A stretch of 32,401 nt of DNA from a bacterium (GCA_021813145.1 JAKALS010000006.1:1-32401); one strand, 5' to 3'. Positions 1 to 8,134 are shown, numbered from the stretch's first letter. The notes: a model not told the origin generated them from the letters alone. A program made the numbers and translations.

Positions 1-724
<724 letters not shown>

Positions 725-926
725 AATTTGACGAAGTTAAAACTTCATCTATGCCGGATTCTTTTTATGGAATATCCGACAAAATTCCTACCACTTTCTG
801 ATAGAGAAACTTATTCAACCGACCCGCTGTAGAATCGGCTAAACAGCTTCTAAAAAAACAACAAACGCCTCACACGCTGTTGTTACATCCTGATACGCTG
901 TCAAAGTGCAAAACCCATTTTAGTAT
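725..926 (-). promoter_or_regulatory. rRNA operon leader region
   Basis: About 200 bases between the terminator at 927-950 and the 16S 5' end hold no convincing gene. Visible elements are a small hairpin GAAGTT/AACTTC at 734-747 just outside the 16S 5' end, and a TTGACA (complement at 899-904) that could be a second -35 box but has no good -10 box 16-18 nt downstream. I did not recognise boxA or boxB antitermination sequences. Confidence 0.45.
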
Positions 927-950
927 GAAAAAACCCCGCCAAGCGGGGTC
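927..950 (-). terminator. Intrinsic terminator between the rRNA promoter and 16S
   Basis: A 7-bp GC-rich stem (ACCCCGC/GCGGGGT, 933-949) with a 3-nt loop is followed on the minus strand by a run of six T. This is a strong intrinsic terminator for minus-strand transcription. It could end the gene at 1042-1470, but it also lies downstream of the promoter at 996-1023, so it would act as an attenuator for that transcript unless read through. Confidence 0.85.
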
Positions 951-995
951 AAATTCCCAATTGCTATGGCGAAAGAGTTTCACATACCAAAAATC

Positions 996-1023
996 ATTAT
1001 ACTTAGTTTGGGATTTTTGTCAA
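996..1023 (-). promoter_or_regulatory. Consensus sigma-70 promoter, probably of the rRNA operon
   Basis: On the minus strand TTGACA (complement 1018-1023) is followed after 16 nt by TATAAT (complement 996-1001), a perfect match to both consensus hexamers with the short spacer common at rRNA promoters. An 8-bp inverted repeat CAAAAATC/GATTTTTG (988-995 and 1012-1019) brackets the -10 box. The promoter begins just past the stop codon of the gene at 1042-1470; initiation is expected near 989. Confidence 0.75.
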
Positions 1024-1041
1024 GAAGGAATGAATTAAGCT

Positions 1042-1470
1042 CTAACGCCTTCTCATCGAATCCAGATAGTTTCTTGCATCGGCTACAGCCCTCTGTAATT
1101 CTTCCAAGTCCAAGGGGTTTTTTACTTCTTCTACGTCAACAAGCTTTTTGTCCTCATAGTCCAACTTCAAAGGCAAATATTTAAAAACTCCTTCTCTTGT
1201 TATAAATATTTCCGTAGTCATTTTTTCACCCGATGCCCTTACTCTGTCATAAGCTATACCTATGGCACTATTGGGTTCGTCCTGAACAAGAGATACAACC
1301 CTTGAACCTCTTACGTCTCGGGAATCATGCGGATTTGCCAAAACTGCTTTTCTACCCGGTTTCTCTGAAGCAGGATTCCCGTATTTTTCAACCAAATCCC
1401 TAGCCATATCGTAAATAGGCCCCAGTCTTTCTTTCTCTCCATCTGTTATTGTATATTCTTCTTTTCCCAT
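1042..1470 (-). CDS. Hypothetical protein, 142 aa
   Basis: I do not recognise this protein. It is soluble and highly charged, with no signal peptide or membrane segment. The C-terminal third (from about residue 90) carries alternating hydrophobic residues that suggest beta strands, followed by a helical Arg/Glu-rich tail that ends in RRR. It starts with ATG and has no obvious Shine-Dalgarno (SD) sequence. It lies between the rRNA promoter and the methyltransferase gene, all on the minus strand. The ORF is long enough and consistent enough in codon use with its neighbours to be real, but no function can be assigned. Confidence 0.65.
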   Translation of the reverse strand: MGKEEYTITDGEKERLGPIYDMARDLVEKYGNPASEKPGRKAVLANPHDSRDVRGSRVVSLVQDEPNSAIGIAYDRVRASGEKMTTEIFITREGVFKYLPLKLDYEDKKLVDVEEVKNPLDLEELQRAVADARNYLDSMRRR

Positions 1471-1558
1471 AATTGTTCATGAAAAATCCACAGAACCATG
1501 TTAAAAATTTTATGTTAGAAGACGGTAAAAATCTTTTAATAAAAGGCCAAGAAAGAGA

Positions 1559-2161
1559 CTACTTTTTCTCGAGGAATAGCATTGTCCAGGCGAAAGGAAA
1601 TCTGCGGGCAAGAATTTTCACTTTTTCACCGGTATTTTTTTTAATGAATTTCGGGAACCCTAGCATTGTCCAATGGTTAATGTGTTCTATATCATTCCCA
1701 AACCTTGACCAGTTTTTGCCCCTTACCATTTGAGCAAACATAAAAAAAGGCTCATTTGGAACAGAAATTGCCAAATATTTTTTTGAAACTCTTTCCAGTT
1801 CTTTTAGTGCTTTTTCCGGTTCCTCTAAGTGTTCCAAGACTTCTGTACATAAAACTAAATCAAAAGAATTATCCTTATAAGGCAATTCGTATATACTACC
1901 TTGAGTAATTTTTATATCCGGATACAATTGCTTTCCTAAGGATATAGCATCTTTAGAATATTCTAATCCCTCAAGCCTTTTTCCGATATTGTGCTCTTTT
2001 AGTCTGTTTAAAGTAAAACCCTCTCCGCATCCGACATCTAAAACTGATTCCACTTCCCTATTTTTGATTAAAATTAAAAGGTTTCGGAAGAAATTCCAGA
2101 GCAATAACCTTTGAATTGGGTTTCTGTGGGTGTGTTTTCGGTAATTATCCGTCTTGTTCAT
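1559..2161 (-). CDS. Class I SAM-dependent methyltransferase, 200 aa
   Basis: The Rossmann-type methyltransferase motifs are clear: motif I LDVGCGEGFTL (about residues 41-51), an acidic residue after beta 2 in LEGLEYSK, a motif around GSIYELPYKDNSFDLVLCTE with the loop leading to EVLEHLEEPEKAL, and a C-terminal substrate region. This fits the Methyltransf_11/25 type; the substrate (lipid, quinone, sugar or another small molecule) cannot be read from the sequence. A glycosyltransferase lies two genes upstream on the same strand, so a role in surface glycan modification is possible. An extended -10 box 8 nt upstream supports the ATG at 2161 and a leaderless message. Confidence 0.85.
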   Translation of the reverse strand: MNKTDNYRKHTHRNPIQRLLLWNFFRNLLILIKNREVESVLDVGCGEGFTLNRLKEHNIGKRLEGLEYSKDAISLGKQLYPDIKITQGSIYELPYKDNSFDLVLCTEVLEHLEEPEKALKELERVSKKYLAISVPNEPFFMFAQMVRGKNWSRFGNDIEHINHWTMLGFPKFIKKNTGEKVKILARRFPFAWTMLFLEKK

Positions 2162-2169
2162 GCTTTTAG

Positions 2170-2178
2170 ATTATAGCA
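2170..2178 (-). promoter_or_regulatory. Extended -10 promoter of the methyltransferase
   Basis: The minus strand reads TGCTATAAT, an extended -10 element, ending 8 nt before the ATG at 2161. Transcription would start at or next to the A of the start codon. No clear -35 box was found, as is usual for extended -10 promoters. Confidence 0.6.
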
Positions 2179-2186
2179 TTTAAAGA

Positions 2187-2810
2187 TTAATAAGTAAGAG
2201 GATAAATTTTTTTATATGCGTCTCTTGCAAATTTTGCCCCTAAGTAAAAAAGTCCCGGTTCGGTAGAAAAGGCTACAGGAGTATATCCTTCTCTATCCGG
2301 ATCACTCCATACGACAAACGCATTCAAAAGCGTAATGCCCGTAGGATCGCCTCTTAAAGCGGCCAAAGCCCTTCTTTCTTCACTTTCAAGTCTTTGGGTT
2401 TCCCCCAAGTCATCGTAATATCTTCCGGAAAGGAAAAGGTCAAGTCTTTGAGGCCCCATTGACGTATTTAGATAGGCAACCGCCGAAGAAATCGTATCAA
2501 GGCACATCCTTGCACCGGTTCCAAGGTCATAATATAGAACAAATTCCTCTTCTCTTGTAGATTTTCGGAGCTGCTCCATCAGTTCTTTTTCGGTAAAAAT
2601 TCTCGTGAACTCCGAGGCAGCCATTACTCTTTGTATCCGGAGATTGCTCTTTTTAAACTCTACGAATAAATTTCTTAAATTTTGCCAATCAAGTCTTCTT
2701 ACGGCCATCAGAGAATATTCTTCGGCTTTTTCCAGAAGAAAACCGACTTCCTGGAGAGAAAGTGTAATCTTTTCTCTTTCGCTTACAAGCGGAGAATTTT
2801 CTGCGCCCAT
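2187..2810 (-). CDS. Hypothetical protein, 207 aa
   Basis: Not recognised. The protein is soluble and mostly helical in its first 90 residues, then contains a Gly-rich stretch (YYDLGTGARMCLD) and a C-terminal part rich in aromatic residues (FVVWSDPDREGY, EPGLFYLGAKFA). No signal peptide or membrane segment is visible. The start is well supported: a near-perfect SD sequence AAAGGAGG lies directly before the ATG at 2810. That makes it one of few genes here with a classical ribosome binding site, and suggests it is translated from a leadered, perhaps polycistronic, message together with the glycosyltransferase just upstream (23 nt gap). Confidence 0.7.
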   Translation of the reverse strand: MGAENSPLVSEREKITLSLQEVGFLLEKAEEYSLMAVRRLDWQNLRNLFVEFKKSNLRIQRVMAASEFTRIFTEKELMEQLRKSTREEEFVLYYDLGTGARMCLDTISSAVAYLNTSMGPQRLDLFLSGRYYDDLGETQRLESEERRALAALRGDPTGITLLNAFVVWSDPDREGYTPVAFSTEPGLFYLGAKFARDAYKKIYPLTY

Positions 2811-2833
2811 ATTTCCTCCTTTTTTAGGGAAAT

Positions 2834-3514
2834 TTAAAGATGCCTAAGGCGCGTTTTAATATGCTTCCAGGGATACTCTAACAAAAATGAAGTCGGATTG
2901 TGTAGAAGCCGCCTGCCCGACGAATCTACGACAATATCCCTGAAGTACCCTATTTTACCACCTTCTTTATGAATGTGCACTGCCAAGTCTGCATCCTCAT
3001 GAACGTCTTTATCGATAAGGCAAACTTTATTTCTTACTTTTTCCCAGATTTCTTTCTTTAAAGCCAGATTCGGGCCATCCAGAATTCTATGCTGATAAAC
3101 GATAAGAGCTCCATCATTGTAAACGTTGGCTAAAAATTCGGTAAATCCCGTTTTAGGTACATCAAAAAATCTTACGGGACCGCTTAATGCGGATAATTCC
3201 GGATGCTCTTCAAAATGTCTTTTTATAGTTTTTACCCAGTTTTTCGGTACTCTTGTATCGGAATCGCATCTTACGATAAGAGGATACTTTGCGCTGTCAA
3301 AACCTTTATTCCTGGCATAAATCATCCCTTGTTTTTCTTCTTTAACAATTCTTACCCCGTCAAATTTTTCTGCTATCTCTACCGTTCTGTCGGTACAATT
3401 ATTATCCACAACAATAATTTCATCCGGTTTTTCTTCCTGAGTTTCCAAAGCCTCAAGGCACTGCCCTATGTATTTTTCTTCGTTGTAGGCTATTATTACT
3501 GCCGATACTTTCAC
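2834..3514 (-). CDS. Glycosyltransferase family 2, 226 aa
   Basis: A GT-A fold glycosyltransferase. The protein opens with VSAVIIAYNEEKYIG, followed by DEIIVVDNNCTDRT, the nucleotide-sugar loop KQGMIYARNKGFD, the metal-binding DxD as CDSDTRVP, and an acidic ED pair in VHEDADLAVH. It probably transfers a sugar from a nucleotide donor to a cell-surface glycan or lipid carrier; donor and acceptor are unknown. A longer reading from 3616 is possible, but the family motif starts right after a GTG at 3514, and a TATAAT box ends 7 nt before that GTG, so I choose GTG 3514. No membrane anchor is seen. Confidence 0.88.
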   Translation of the reverse strand: MKVSAVIIAYNEEKYIGQCLEALETQEEKPDEIIVVDNNCTDRTVEIAEKFDGVRIVKEEKQGMIYARNKGFDSAKYPLIVRCDSDTRVPKNWVKTIKRHFEEHPELSALSGPVRFFDVPKTGFTEFLANVYNDGALIVYQHRILDGPNLALKKEIWEKVRNKVCLIDKDVHEDADLAVHIHKEGGKIGYFRDIVVDSSGRRLLHNPTSFLLEYPWKHIKTRLRHL

Positions 3515-3579
3515 TGACTTTATTATAATCAAAAAGGTATATTTACAAAAGCGCTTTGAGATGTATAATAATTTTGAAT
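3515..3579. promoter_or_regulatory. Divergent leaderless promoters sharing a -35 region
   Basis: Minus strand: TATAAT (complement 3522-3527) ends 7 nt before the GTG of the glycosyltransferase, with TTTGTA 16 nt upstream. Plus strand: TATAAT at 3564-3569 ends 10 nt before the ATG at 3580, with TTTACA (3542-3547) 16 nt upstream. The two -35 boxes are the same octamer TTTACAAA (3542-3549) read on opposite strands, so both promoters should not be occupied at once. Confidence 0.6.
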
Positions 3580-4032
3580 ATGCTCCATGAAGTACCGTCT
3601 CATGCTCCGATTCCACCTGTACCCGAAGTTCCCCGTCCTCTCACTATACAAGATCTTTTAACAAGGCAAGATATAATCCTATCAAGACTAAATCTAATGA
3701 CGGCGGGCAGAACATCCGTAGACTTTGAACTGACAACCGGTTCGAGGGTTTCCAAAAACGGCGAAGGTTACTACTGGGTAAAAAAACCCGGGATATTCTT
3801 TAGCATCGGACCTTTCGAAGACGATTATTTTGGTATAAAAGCCAAGAGCTCTATTTCGATTGAATACGGACAGGGAGAAGAAGTAAGAAGGGATACTTTT
3901 ATTTTTAACGAACGGTTAGAAGGCGGCAAAAGCAAGCGGAACGGCCATGCCGAGGAGCCGGATCCCATGAAACAGGAAGATATAAATAGAGTTCATCAGG
4001 CGCTTCTGGGAATTGAGGAATCACTCGGATAA
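3580..4032 (+). CDS. Hypothetical protein, 150 aa
   Basis: Not recognised. After a Pro-rich N-terminus (residues 5-20) the protein has a predicted beta-rich middle (FELTTGSRVSK to ISIEYGQGEE) and a charged, helical C-terminus. No signal peptide. A TTG upstream at 3556 would lengthen it, but that TTG precedes the -10 box at 3564-3569, so ATG 3580 is the better start. The 3' end overlaps the convergent uracil-DNA glycosylase gene by 12 nt. Function unknown. Confidence 0.65.
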   Translation: MLHEVPSHAPIPPVPEVPRPLTIQDLLTRQDIILSRLNLMTAGRTSVDFELTTGSRVSKNGEGYYWVKKPGIFFSIGPFEDDYFGIKAKSSISIEYGQGEEVRRDTFIFNERLEGGKSKRNGHAEEPDPMKQEDINRVHQALLGIEESLG

Positions 4033-4563
4033 AAACTTTAAATCTTCCTTAAACATCTCCTTGTATTTATTTGGAAATCTCAAGACTGCCGAGGGATGAA
4101 AAGTAATCAGATATTTTTTCCCCTTTTTTTCCAAAACTTCACCGTGTCTTTTTAGAATGGGAATTTTAGAACCTAACATTGCAACACACGCGCTATTCCC
4201 TAAAAGCACAATTGTTTTAGGGTTAATCACATCTATCTGTTTTTGAAGATGCGTTTTTCCGTGGTTTATGTCCGAAACCGTCGGAGTTCCTCTATCGGGC
4301 AAATACTTAACGGGACTTGTAATAAATATCTCTTCAGCTTTAAGCCCCAAGCCGTCAATCATCTGCCTTAAAAGTTTTCCGGACCTTCCGACAAAAGGCC
4401 TTCCTGTTTTTGCTTCGGTTTTTCCCGGTGCCTCGCCGACAAACATTATTTTTGCATCGGGACTGCCTTCTCCCGGAACTGCTTTGCCCGATTTACCCAC
4501 CTTACAAATTTTGCATTTTTCTACTTCTTCGGCAATTTCTAAGAGTTTTTTATTTTTACCCAT
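4021..4563 (-). CDS. Family 4-type uracil-DNA glycosylase, 180 aa
   Basis: This enzyme would remove uracil from DNA as the first step of base excision repair. Family motifs present are GEAPGKTEAKTGRPFVGRSG (residues 43-62) with the uracil-binding loop, LLGNSAC (120-126), and the C-terminal TFHPSAVLR (154-162). Family 4 members carry a [4Fe-4S] cluster held by four cysteines. Here C17 and C20 remain, but the expected cysteine after ITSPVK is Tyr87 and the one in the following helix aligns with Gly102, so the cluster is probably lost or altered. The start is supported by TAAAAT ending 7 nt upstream. It overlaps the convergent gene at 3580-4032 by 12 nt. Confidence 0.88.
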   Translation of the reverse strand: MGKNKKLLEIAEEVEKCKICKVGKSGKAVPGEGSPDAKIMFVGEAPGKTEAKTGRPFVGRSGKLLRQMIDGLGLKAEEIFITSPVKYLPDRGTPTVSDINHGKTHLQKQIDVINPKTIVLLGNSACVAMLGSKIPILKRHGEVLEKKGKKYLITFHPSAVLRFPNKYKEMFKEDLKFLSE

Positions 4564-4608
4564 TAAATTTATTTTACTACACTTATTTTTCTGTTATAAT
4601 TTTTCTCA
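4564..4608. promoter_or_regulatory. Overlapping divergent leaderless promoters
   Basis: Only 45 bases separate two divergent start codons. The minus-strand -10 is TAAAAT (complement 4571-4576), 7 nt before the ATG of the glycosylase. The plus-strand -10 is TATAAT at 4595-4600, 8 nt before the ATG at 4609. At standard spacing each -35 position falls on the other promoter's -10 box, so binding should be mutually exclusive. Confidence 0.55.
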
Positions 4609-5490
4609 ATGAGAGAAACCTGGGTCGAAGAAGCAGTTGAGGCAAAATCTTCTCCTGTACTTGAAATCGTAAGAGACATACAGGCAACAAACAGAACCCT
4701 GAAATGGGTACATGAAATAAGAAACGGCAGAACGCTAACCGAAGCGGAAGAAACGGTAAGACAGCAGTTAAACGAAAGAAAAAACAAAAAAATCTTCGAG
4801 CTTCTTGAAGCGAGAAGTAAATACGGCCTTGAAGCCGTCTTTCCCGTAGAATTAACTATGGGAAAAAGAGAAGTTCTTCATTTCGCCTCCATGAACCCCT
4901 TCCGTATTTATATGCCTTCCCTATATTCTTTTGACCAGGATTATTATGTTGATTTAGAGTTATCGGATATTAAAGACGCCGACCCACAAAAGCATTCCCT
5001 CGACGCTTTAGCAATAATAGGAGAACACAGTATAGTTGAGCAAGATCCTGTTCCTTATATTAAAAGGACGGCGATGGAACTACAAAAACTGGATAGGCTA
5101 AGAGGGAAAGCGAGACACTCCGAGCAGCCGAGTATCGGAAAGGTATTTAGATATATCGATAAATTAACGGCAGAAATCATTGTAACCAGGTTTATCCCGA
5201 TGATTAAAGCAGGAGAAAAACCACCGGGAGTGGATATAGAATTCGCTAACTTCCAGGATTCTTCGGGTAATATTAAATATGAAGGCGTGAACGTGAAATT
5301 TGGATCTGAATATTTTGCGGAGGTTTCTTTAGGCGGAAGACTTAAAACTCCGCTTGCAGAAATAGGCGGATATACAAGAACTTTACAGGCTAATCCCTTC
5401 GCGCTTCAAGAATTTAGAAAGGGATCTTTAAACGGAGATTTTTCCGATCAACTCGTACAAGACAATTCCAAGGGAAACCATAACATTTAA
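4609..5490 (+). CDS. Hypothetical protein, 293 aa
   Basis: Not recognised. It is a soluble, charged protein with a helical N-terminal half (about residues 1-75, many Glu, Arg and Lys), a mixed middle and a likely beta-rich C-terminal part around VDIEFANF and VNVKFGSEYF. No signal peptide or membrane segment. The ATG lies 8 nt after a TATAAT box, so the message is probably leaderless. The last 63 nt overlap the 3' end of the convergent SpoU-type methyltransferase gene, an unusually long overlap for two intact genes. Function unknown. Confidence 0.7.
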   Translation: MRETWVEEAVEAKSSPVLEIVRDIQATNRTLKWVHEIRNGRTLTEAEETVRQQLNERKNKKIFELLEARSKYGLEAVFPVELTMGKREVLHFASMNPFRIYMPSLYSFDQDYYVDLELSDIKDADPQKHSLDALAIIGEHSIVEQDPVPYIKRTAMELQKLDRLRGKARHSEQPSIGKVFRYIDKLTAEIIVTRFIPMIKAGEKPPGVDIEFANFQDSSGNIKYEGVNVKFGSEYFAEVSLGGRLKTPLAEIGGYTRTLQANPFALQEFRKGSLNGDFSDQLVQDNSKGNHNI

Positions 5491-5964
5491 ACTTTTGTTT
5501 ACGCCGTACATTGGAAGCTCTACTATCATATCCGAAGCTTCCATTACTTCTTCCGAAACCCCGTTGCTTTCATGTCCAACCACTAAAGCAACGGGAAATT
5601 TATAATCCGCTTTGTCAAAAGGGACTGCCCTTTTATCCAGCTCTACCGAAACTATCCAAATCCCGGGAACCTCTTTTCTTAAATCATGTATTGCCTTAAG
5701 CGCCGTTTCCTTATATTCCCAGTTGACCCATTCTGTCGTATTTATAGATGCTTTTTTTATTCTTGTATGAGGAGGCGTTTCGCTTTCACCGCAGATAATA
5801 ACCCTTTGGGCCGAAACAGCATCCGCTAACCGGAATATTGCCCCTATGTTATAGGTATCTAAAACATTATCCAAAACAATATAAATGGGATTTCTTTTTA
5901 AGTCTTTAATAAGTTCTAAATCCCCTTTTGTTGTTCTAAGCTCTGCCGCACCTAATTTAATCAT
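5428..5964 (-). CDS. SpoU/TrmH-family RNA 2'-O-methyltransferase, 178 aa
   Basis: A SPOUT-class trefoil-knot enzyme that methylates ribose 2'-OH in tRNA or rRNA using SAM. The three family motifs are present: motif 1 around LDNVLDTYNIGAIFRLADA (N and R conserved), motif 2 ALVVGHESNGVSEEVM, and motif 3 LPMYGVNKSLNVMVSLGIVL. It is a stand-alone catalytic domain without an L30e-like N-terminal domain. A longer reading from 6126 is excluded because the -10 box TGATATAAT ends 7 nt before the ATG at 5964. The codons for the catalytic knot lie at the 3' end and overlap the convergent gene at 4609-5490 by 63 nt. The exact RNA target cannot be told. Confidence 0.9.
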   Translation of the reverse strand: MIKLGAAELRTTKGDLELIKDLKRNPIYIVLDNVLDTYNIGAIFRLADAVSAQRVIICGESETPPHTRIKKASINTTEWVNWEYKETALKAIHDLRKEVPGIWIVSVELDKRAVPFDKADYKFPVALVVGHESNGVSEEVMEASDMIVELPMYGVNKSLNVMVSLGIVLYELIGKISV

Positions 5965-6031
5965 AATTGATATTATATCAAGATTAATCTTACTTTTGAT
6001 TTTTAATTTTTTCTTTGTATAATACTTCTTT
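5965..6031. promoter_or_regulatory. Divergent leaderless promoters
   Basis: Minus strand: extended -10 TGATATAAT (TATAAT complement 5972-5977) ends 7 nt before the ATG at 5964. Plus strand: TATAAT at 6018-6023 ends 8 nt before the ATG at 6032, with TTGATT at 5996-6001 as a -35 box at 16-nt spacing. Confidence 0.6.
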
Positions 6032-7600
6032 ATGTATCCTAATTCCCTCTCAAAGCTGTCGAATGCCCTGGTAAATATTTTCGAGGAAAAGAAAATAGAA
6101 AACAACGACAAAAAAATAAGCGTCAATCCCCTGCTCTCAAAAATAACCTCCTGGTATGAAAAACTGAGGACTTCTATGGATTACGGCGAAGAAGAAACCG
6201 TATTCAGAAAAGCCATAGAAAGAATATTAAAAAGAAGGCTAATGCTGGACCAGCAGCCGCAATATATGGCAGACGGACTCGTTCGGGAACTCATATGGGC
6301 AAAATATTTTCAGGATGGGACAGTTCCTGAAACAATAATAAACGACGTTGCAAAAAGCATAGACCTGCATCTAAGAATAAAAAATAAAGTTTCTAAAGAA
6401 AAAGGGCTGAACGAAGGCAAATTAAACGAATTTTTTATCCAGGTCCTTTCCTGTGACATAGACTCGATACTTCTCCCAAGAAAAGAAAAGGAAGCAATGA
6501 TTAACTATATGTTCAGGATAGTAAAGGACTCCATAGCGATAACCGATATGGACGAACAAACAAAGGATGCCCAGGTCTATCTGGCGGTAAGGAAAAACTT
6601 TGCGAAAGACGATATTGCCTCGTTAAGATACCATCTTTTTATACAGTTATTCGGGAGATTATCTGAAAGAAATTTTGATAATACGCTTAAAAACTTTAAG
6701 GAAGGCTATAAAGAAATAGAAAAAGAGCTAGTGTACCCGAGAAAAGATAGAGTATTTAATCACATAAAAAAAGAAACCCCTCCTTTTTTAATTCTCTACG
6801 ACATTTTGATAGATGAAAAAGGAAATATCAGAAATCTCGTGAGAGATGAAACAGCATTTAGAAAAAGGGTGTTCTTCGCCTGCGACAGGCGTTATAAAGG
6901 AATAAGGCAAAAAGTAAGGACGGCGATAATAAGAAGTTTTATTTTCATACTTTTTACAAAAGCGTTTATTGCCCTTTTTATCGAGGGCACGTTTGAAAAT
7001 CTTGTTTTTGGTCATATCCAGTGGGCTTCAATCGGAATAAATACTCTTGTTCCTCCGCTTCTTATGATAATAGTCGGACTTTCCATAAAGACGCCCGGAA
7101 CATCCAATTCGGAGAGGATTTTTACAAACATAAAAAAAATACTTTTTCTTGACGAGCCAAATATAGCTCCAAAAATTACAATAAAGACCAAATCCGGAAC
7201 AAGAACAATAAGGGAATACATTTTTTCCTTTTTATGGCTTACCGCTTCGGTTATAAGCTTCGGGGTTATCGTTTTTGTACTTACCAGACTCCACTTTAAT
7301 ATTTTAAGTCAGGGAATTTTCCTTTTCTTTGTTGCCATTATTTCTTTTCTTGCCTACAGGATTTTCCAAACCGCAAACACTTACACCCTTCCGACCAAGC
7401 AGGGTATCTTAACTCCTGTTATCAACTTCTTTTTTGTCCCCATTGTTACCGTAGGAAGAAGCTTAACCGAAGGAGTTTCACAAATTAACTTTATTTTGAT
7501 TATTGTCGACTTTATTATAGAAACACCCTTTAAAGGTCTTGTAGGCTTTTTTGAGCAGTGGTTTGTGTTTCTTGCGGTAAAGAGAGAAGAACTGGAATAA
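6032..7600 (+). CDS. Hypothetical polytopic membrane protein, 522 aa
   Basis: Not recognised. Residues 1 to about 285 are soluble, charged and helical, and would be cytoplasmic. The C-terminal half holds several hydrophobic segments: around 297-320 (IIRSFIFILFTKAFIALFIE), 330-350, 395-420 and 425-445 (SQGIFLFFVAIISFLAY), and 465-505. There is no N-terminal signal peptide, no recognisable catalytic motif and no transporter signature. Translation probably begins at the 5' end of the message (TATAAT 8 nt upstream). The gene is followed by the promoter of the next gene, so it is a single-gene unit. Confidence 0.75.
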   Translation: MYPNSLSKLSNALVNIFEEKKIENNDKKISVNPLLSKITSWYEKLRTSMDYGEEETVFRKAIERILKRRLMLDQQPQYMADGLVRELIWAKYFQDGTVPETIINDVAKSIDLHLRIKNKVSKEKGLNEGKLNEFFIQVLSCDIDSILLPRKEKEAMINYMFRIVKDSIAITDMDEQTKDAQVYLAVRKNFAKDDIASLRYHLFIQLFGRLSERNFDNTLKNFKEGYKEIEKELVYPRKDRVFNHIKKETPPFLILYDILIDEKGNIRNLVRDETAFRKRVFFACDRRYKGIRQKVRTAIIRSFIFILFTKAFIALFIEGTFENLVFGHIQWASIGINTLVPPLLMIIVGLSIKTPGTSNSERIFTNIKKILFLDEPNIAPKITIKTKSGTRTIREYIFSFLWLTASVISFGVIVFVLTRLHFNILSQGIFLFFVAIISFLAYRIFQTANTYTLPTKQGILTPVINFFFVPIVTVGRSLTEGVSQINFILIIVDFIIETPFKGLVGFFEQWFVFLAVKREELE

Positions 7601-7619
7601 CGGTAGGTTATATTAAAGA

Positions 7620-7667
7620 TTACCCGGGTAGAATCCTTGACAAATCCTTGCAGAAATAGAGTATAAT
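7620..7667 (+). promoter_or_regulatory. Promoter of the 7685 gene with an adjacent palindrome
   Basis: TTGACA (7637-7642) and TATAAT (7662-7667) are separated by a long 19-nt spacer. The spacing is suboptimal, which suggests an activator. A perfect 10-bp palindrome TACCCGGGTA (7621-7630) lies just upstream of the -35 box, and AATCCTTG is repeated across it. The -10 box is 17 nt from the start codon. Confidence 0.55.
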
Positions 7668-7684
7668 TTTAATACCTTAAAATC

Positions 7685-8134
7685 ATGACAGCTACCGGAC
7701 ACGCGCTCATAGGGACAGTTATTGCGGCAAAAATAGGAAACCCCGCGCTTGCCGTTCCCATAGCTTTGGCTTCACATTTTGTAGCGGATGCTTTTCCCCA
7801 CTGGGACACCGGGTATCATAGAAAACAACATGGGAGAAAAAAATTTTTTATAGAAAGCACTATTGATGTTATTGCCGGATTTGTCCTTTCCTACGCACTT
7901 ATCAGCGTTTTCTTCCCTGCAACAAATTTACTTTATGCATTCCTTATAATTCTCGTGGCTCAATCTCCCGACTGGCTCACTGCCCCCTATCTTTTCTTTG
8001 ACATGAAGTTCGCTCCTTTCTGCTGGTTCTATAAATTCCAGAAAATATTCGACAGAAGTATGGGTATGCCCTGGGGAGTCATAGACCAGGTGGCAATTGT
8101 GGGAATAGTAATAGCCTTAGGCAGAATCTTTTAA
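7685..8134 (+). CDS. Small membrane protein with an SHxxxDxxPHWD motif, 149 aa
   Basis: The N-terminus MTATGHALIGT and the motif SHFVADAFPHWD (residues 30-41) resemble the membrane-bound metal-dependent hydrolase-like families (YdjM/DUF457-like), whose conserved His and Asp residues could bind a metal. Hydrophobic segments lie at about 10-35, 58-80, 83-100 and 130-147, so it is an integral membrane protein of three or four spans. The activity of these families is poorly known, and I make no functional claim beyond the likely fold. The 3' end overlaps the convergent topA gene by 4 nt. Confidence 0.7.
   Translation: MTATGHALIGTVIAAKIGNPALAVPIALASHFVADAFPHWDTGYHRKQHGRKKFFIESTIDVIAGFVLSYALISVFFPATNLLYAFLIILVAQSPDWLTAPYLFFDMKFAPFCWFYKFQKIFDRSMGMPWGVIDQVAIVGIVIALGRIF

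Noticed and set aside
5965-6126. 54-residue N-terminal extension of the SpoU-type enzyme
   Set aside because: The added stretch runs antisense through the neighbouring gene's start and promoter; the family sequence begins after ATG 5964.
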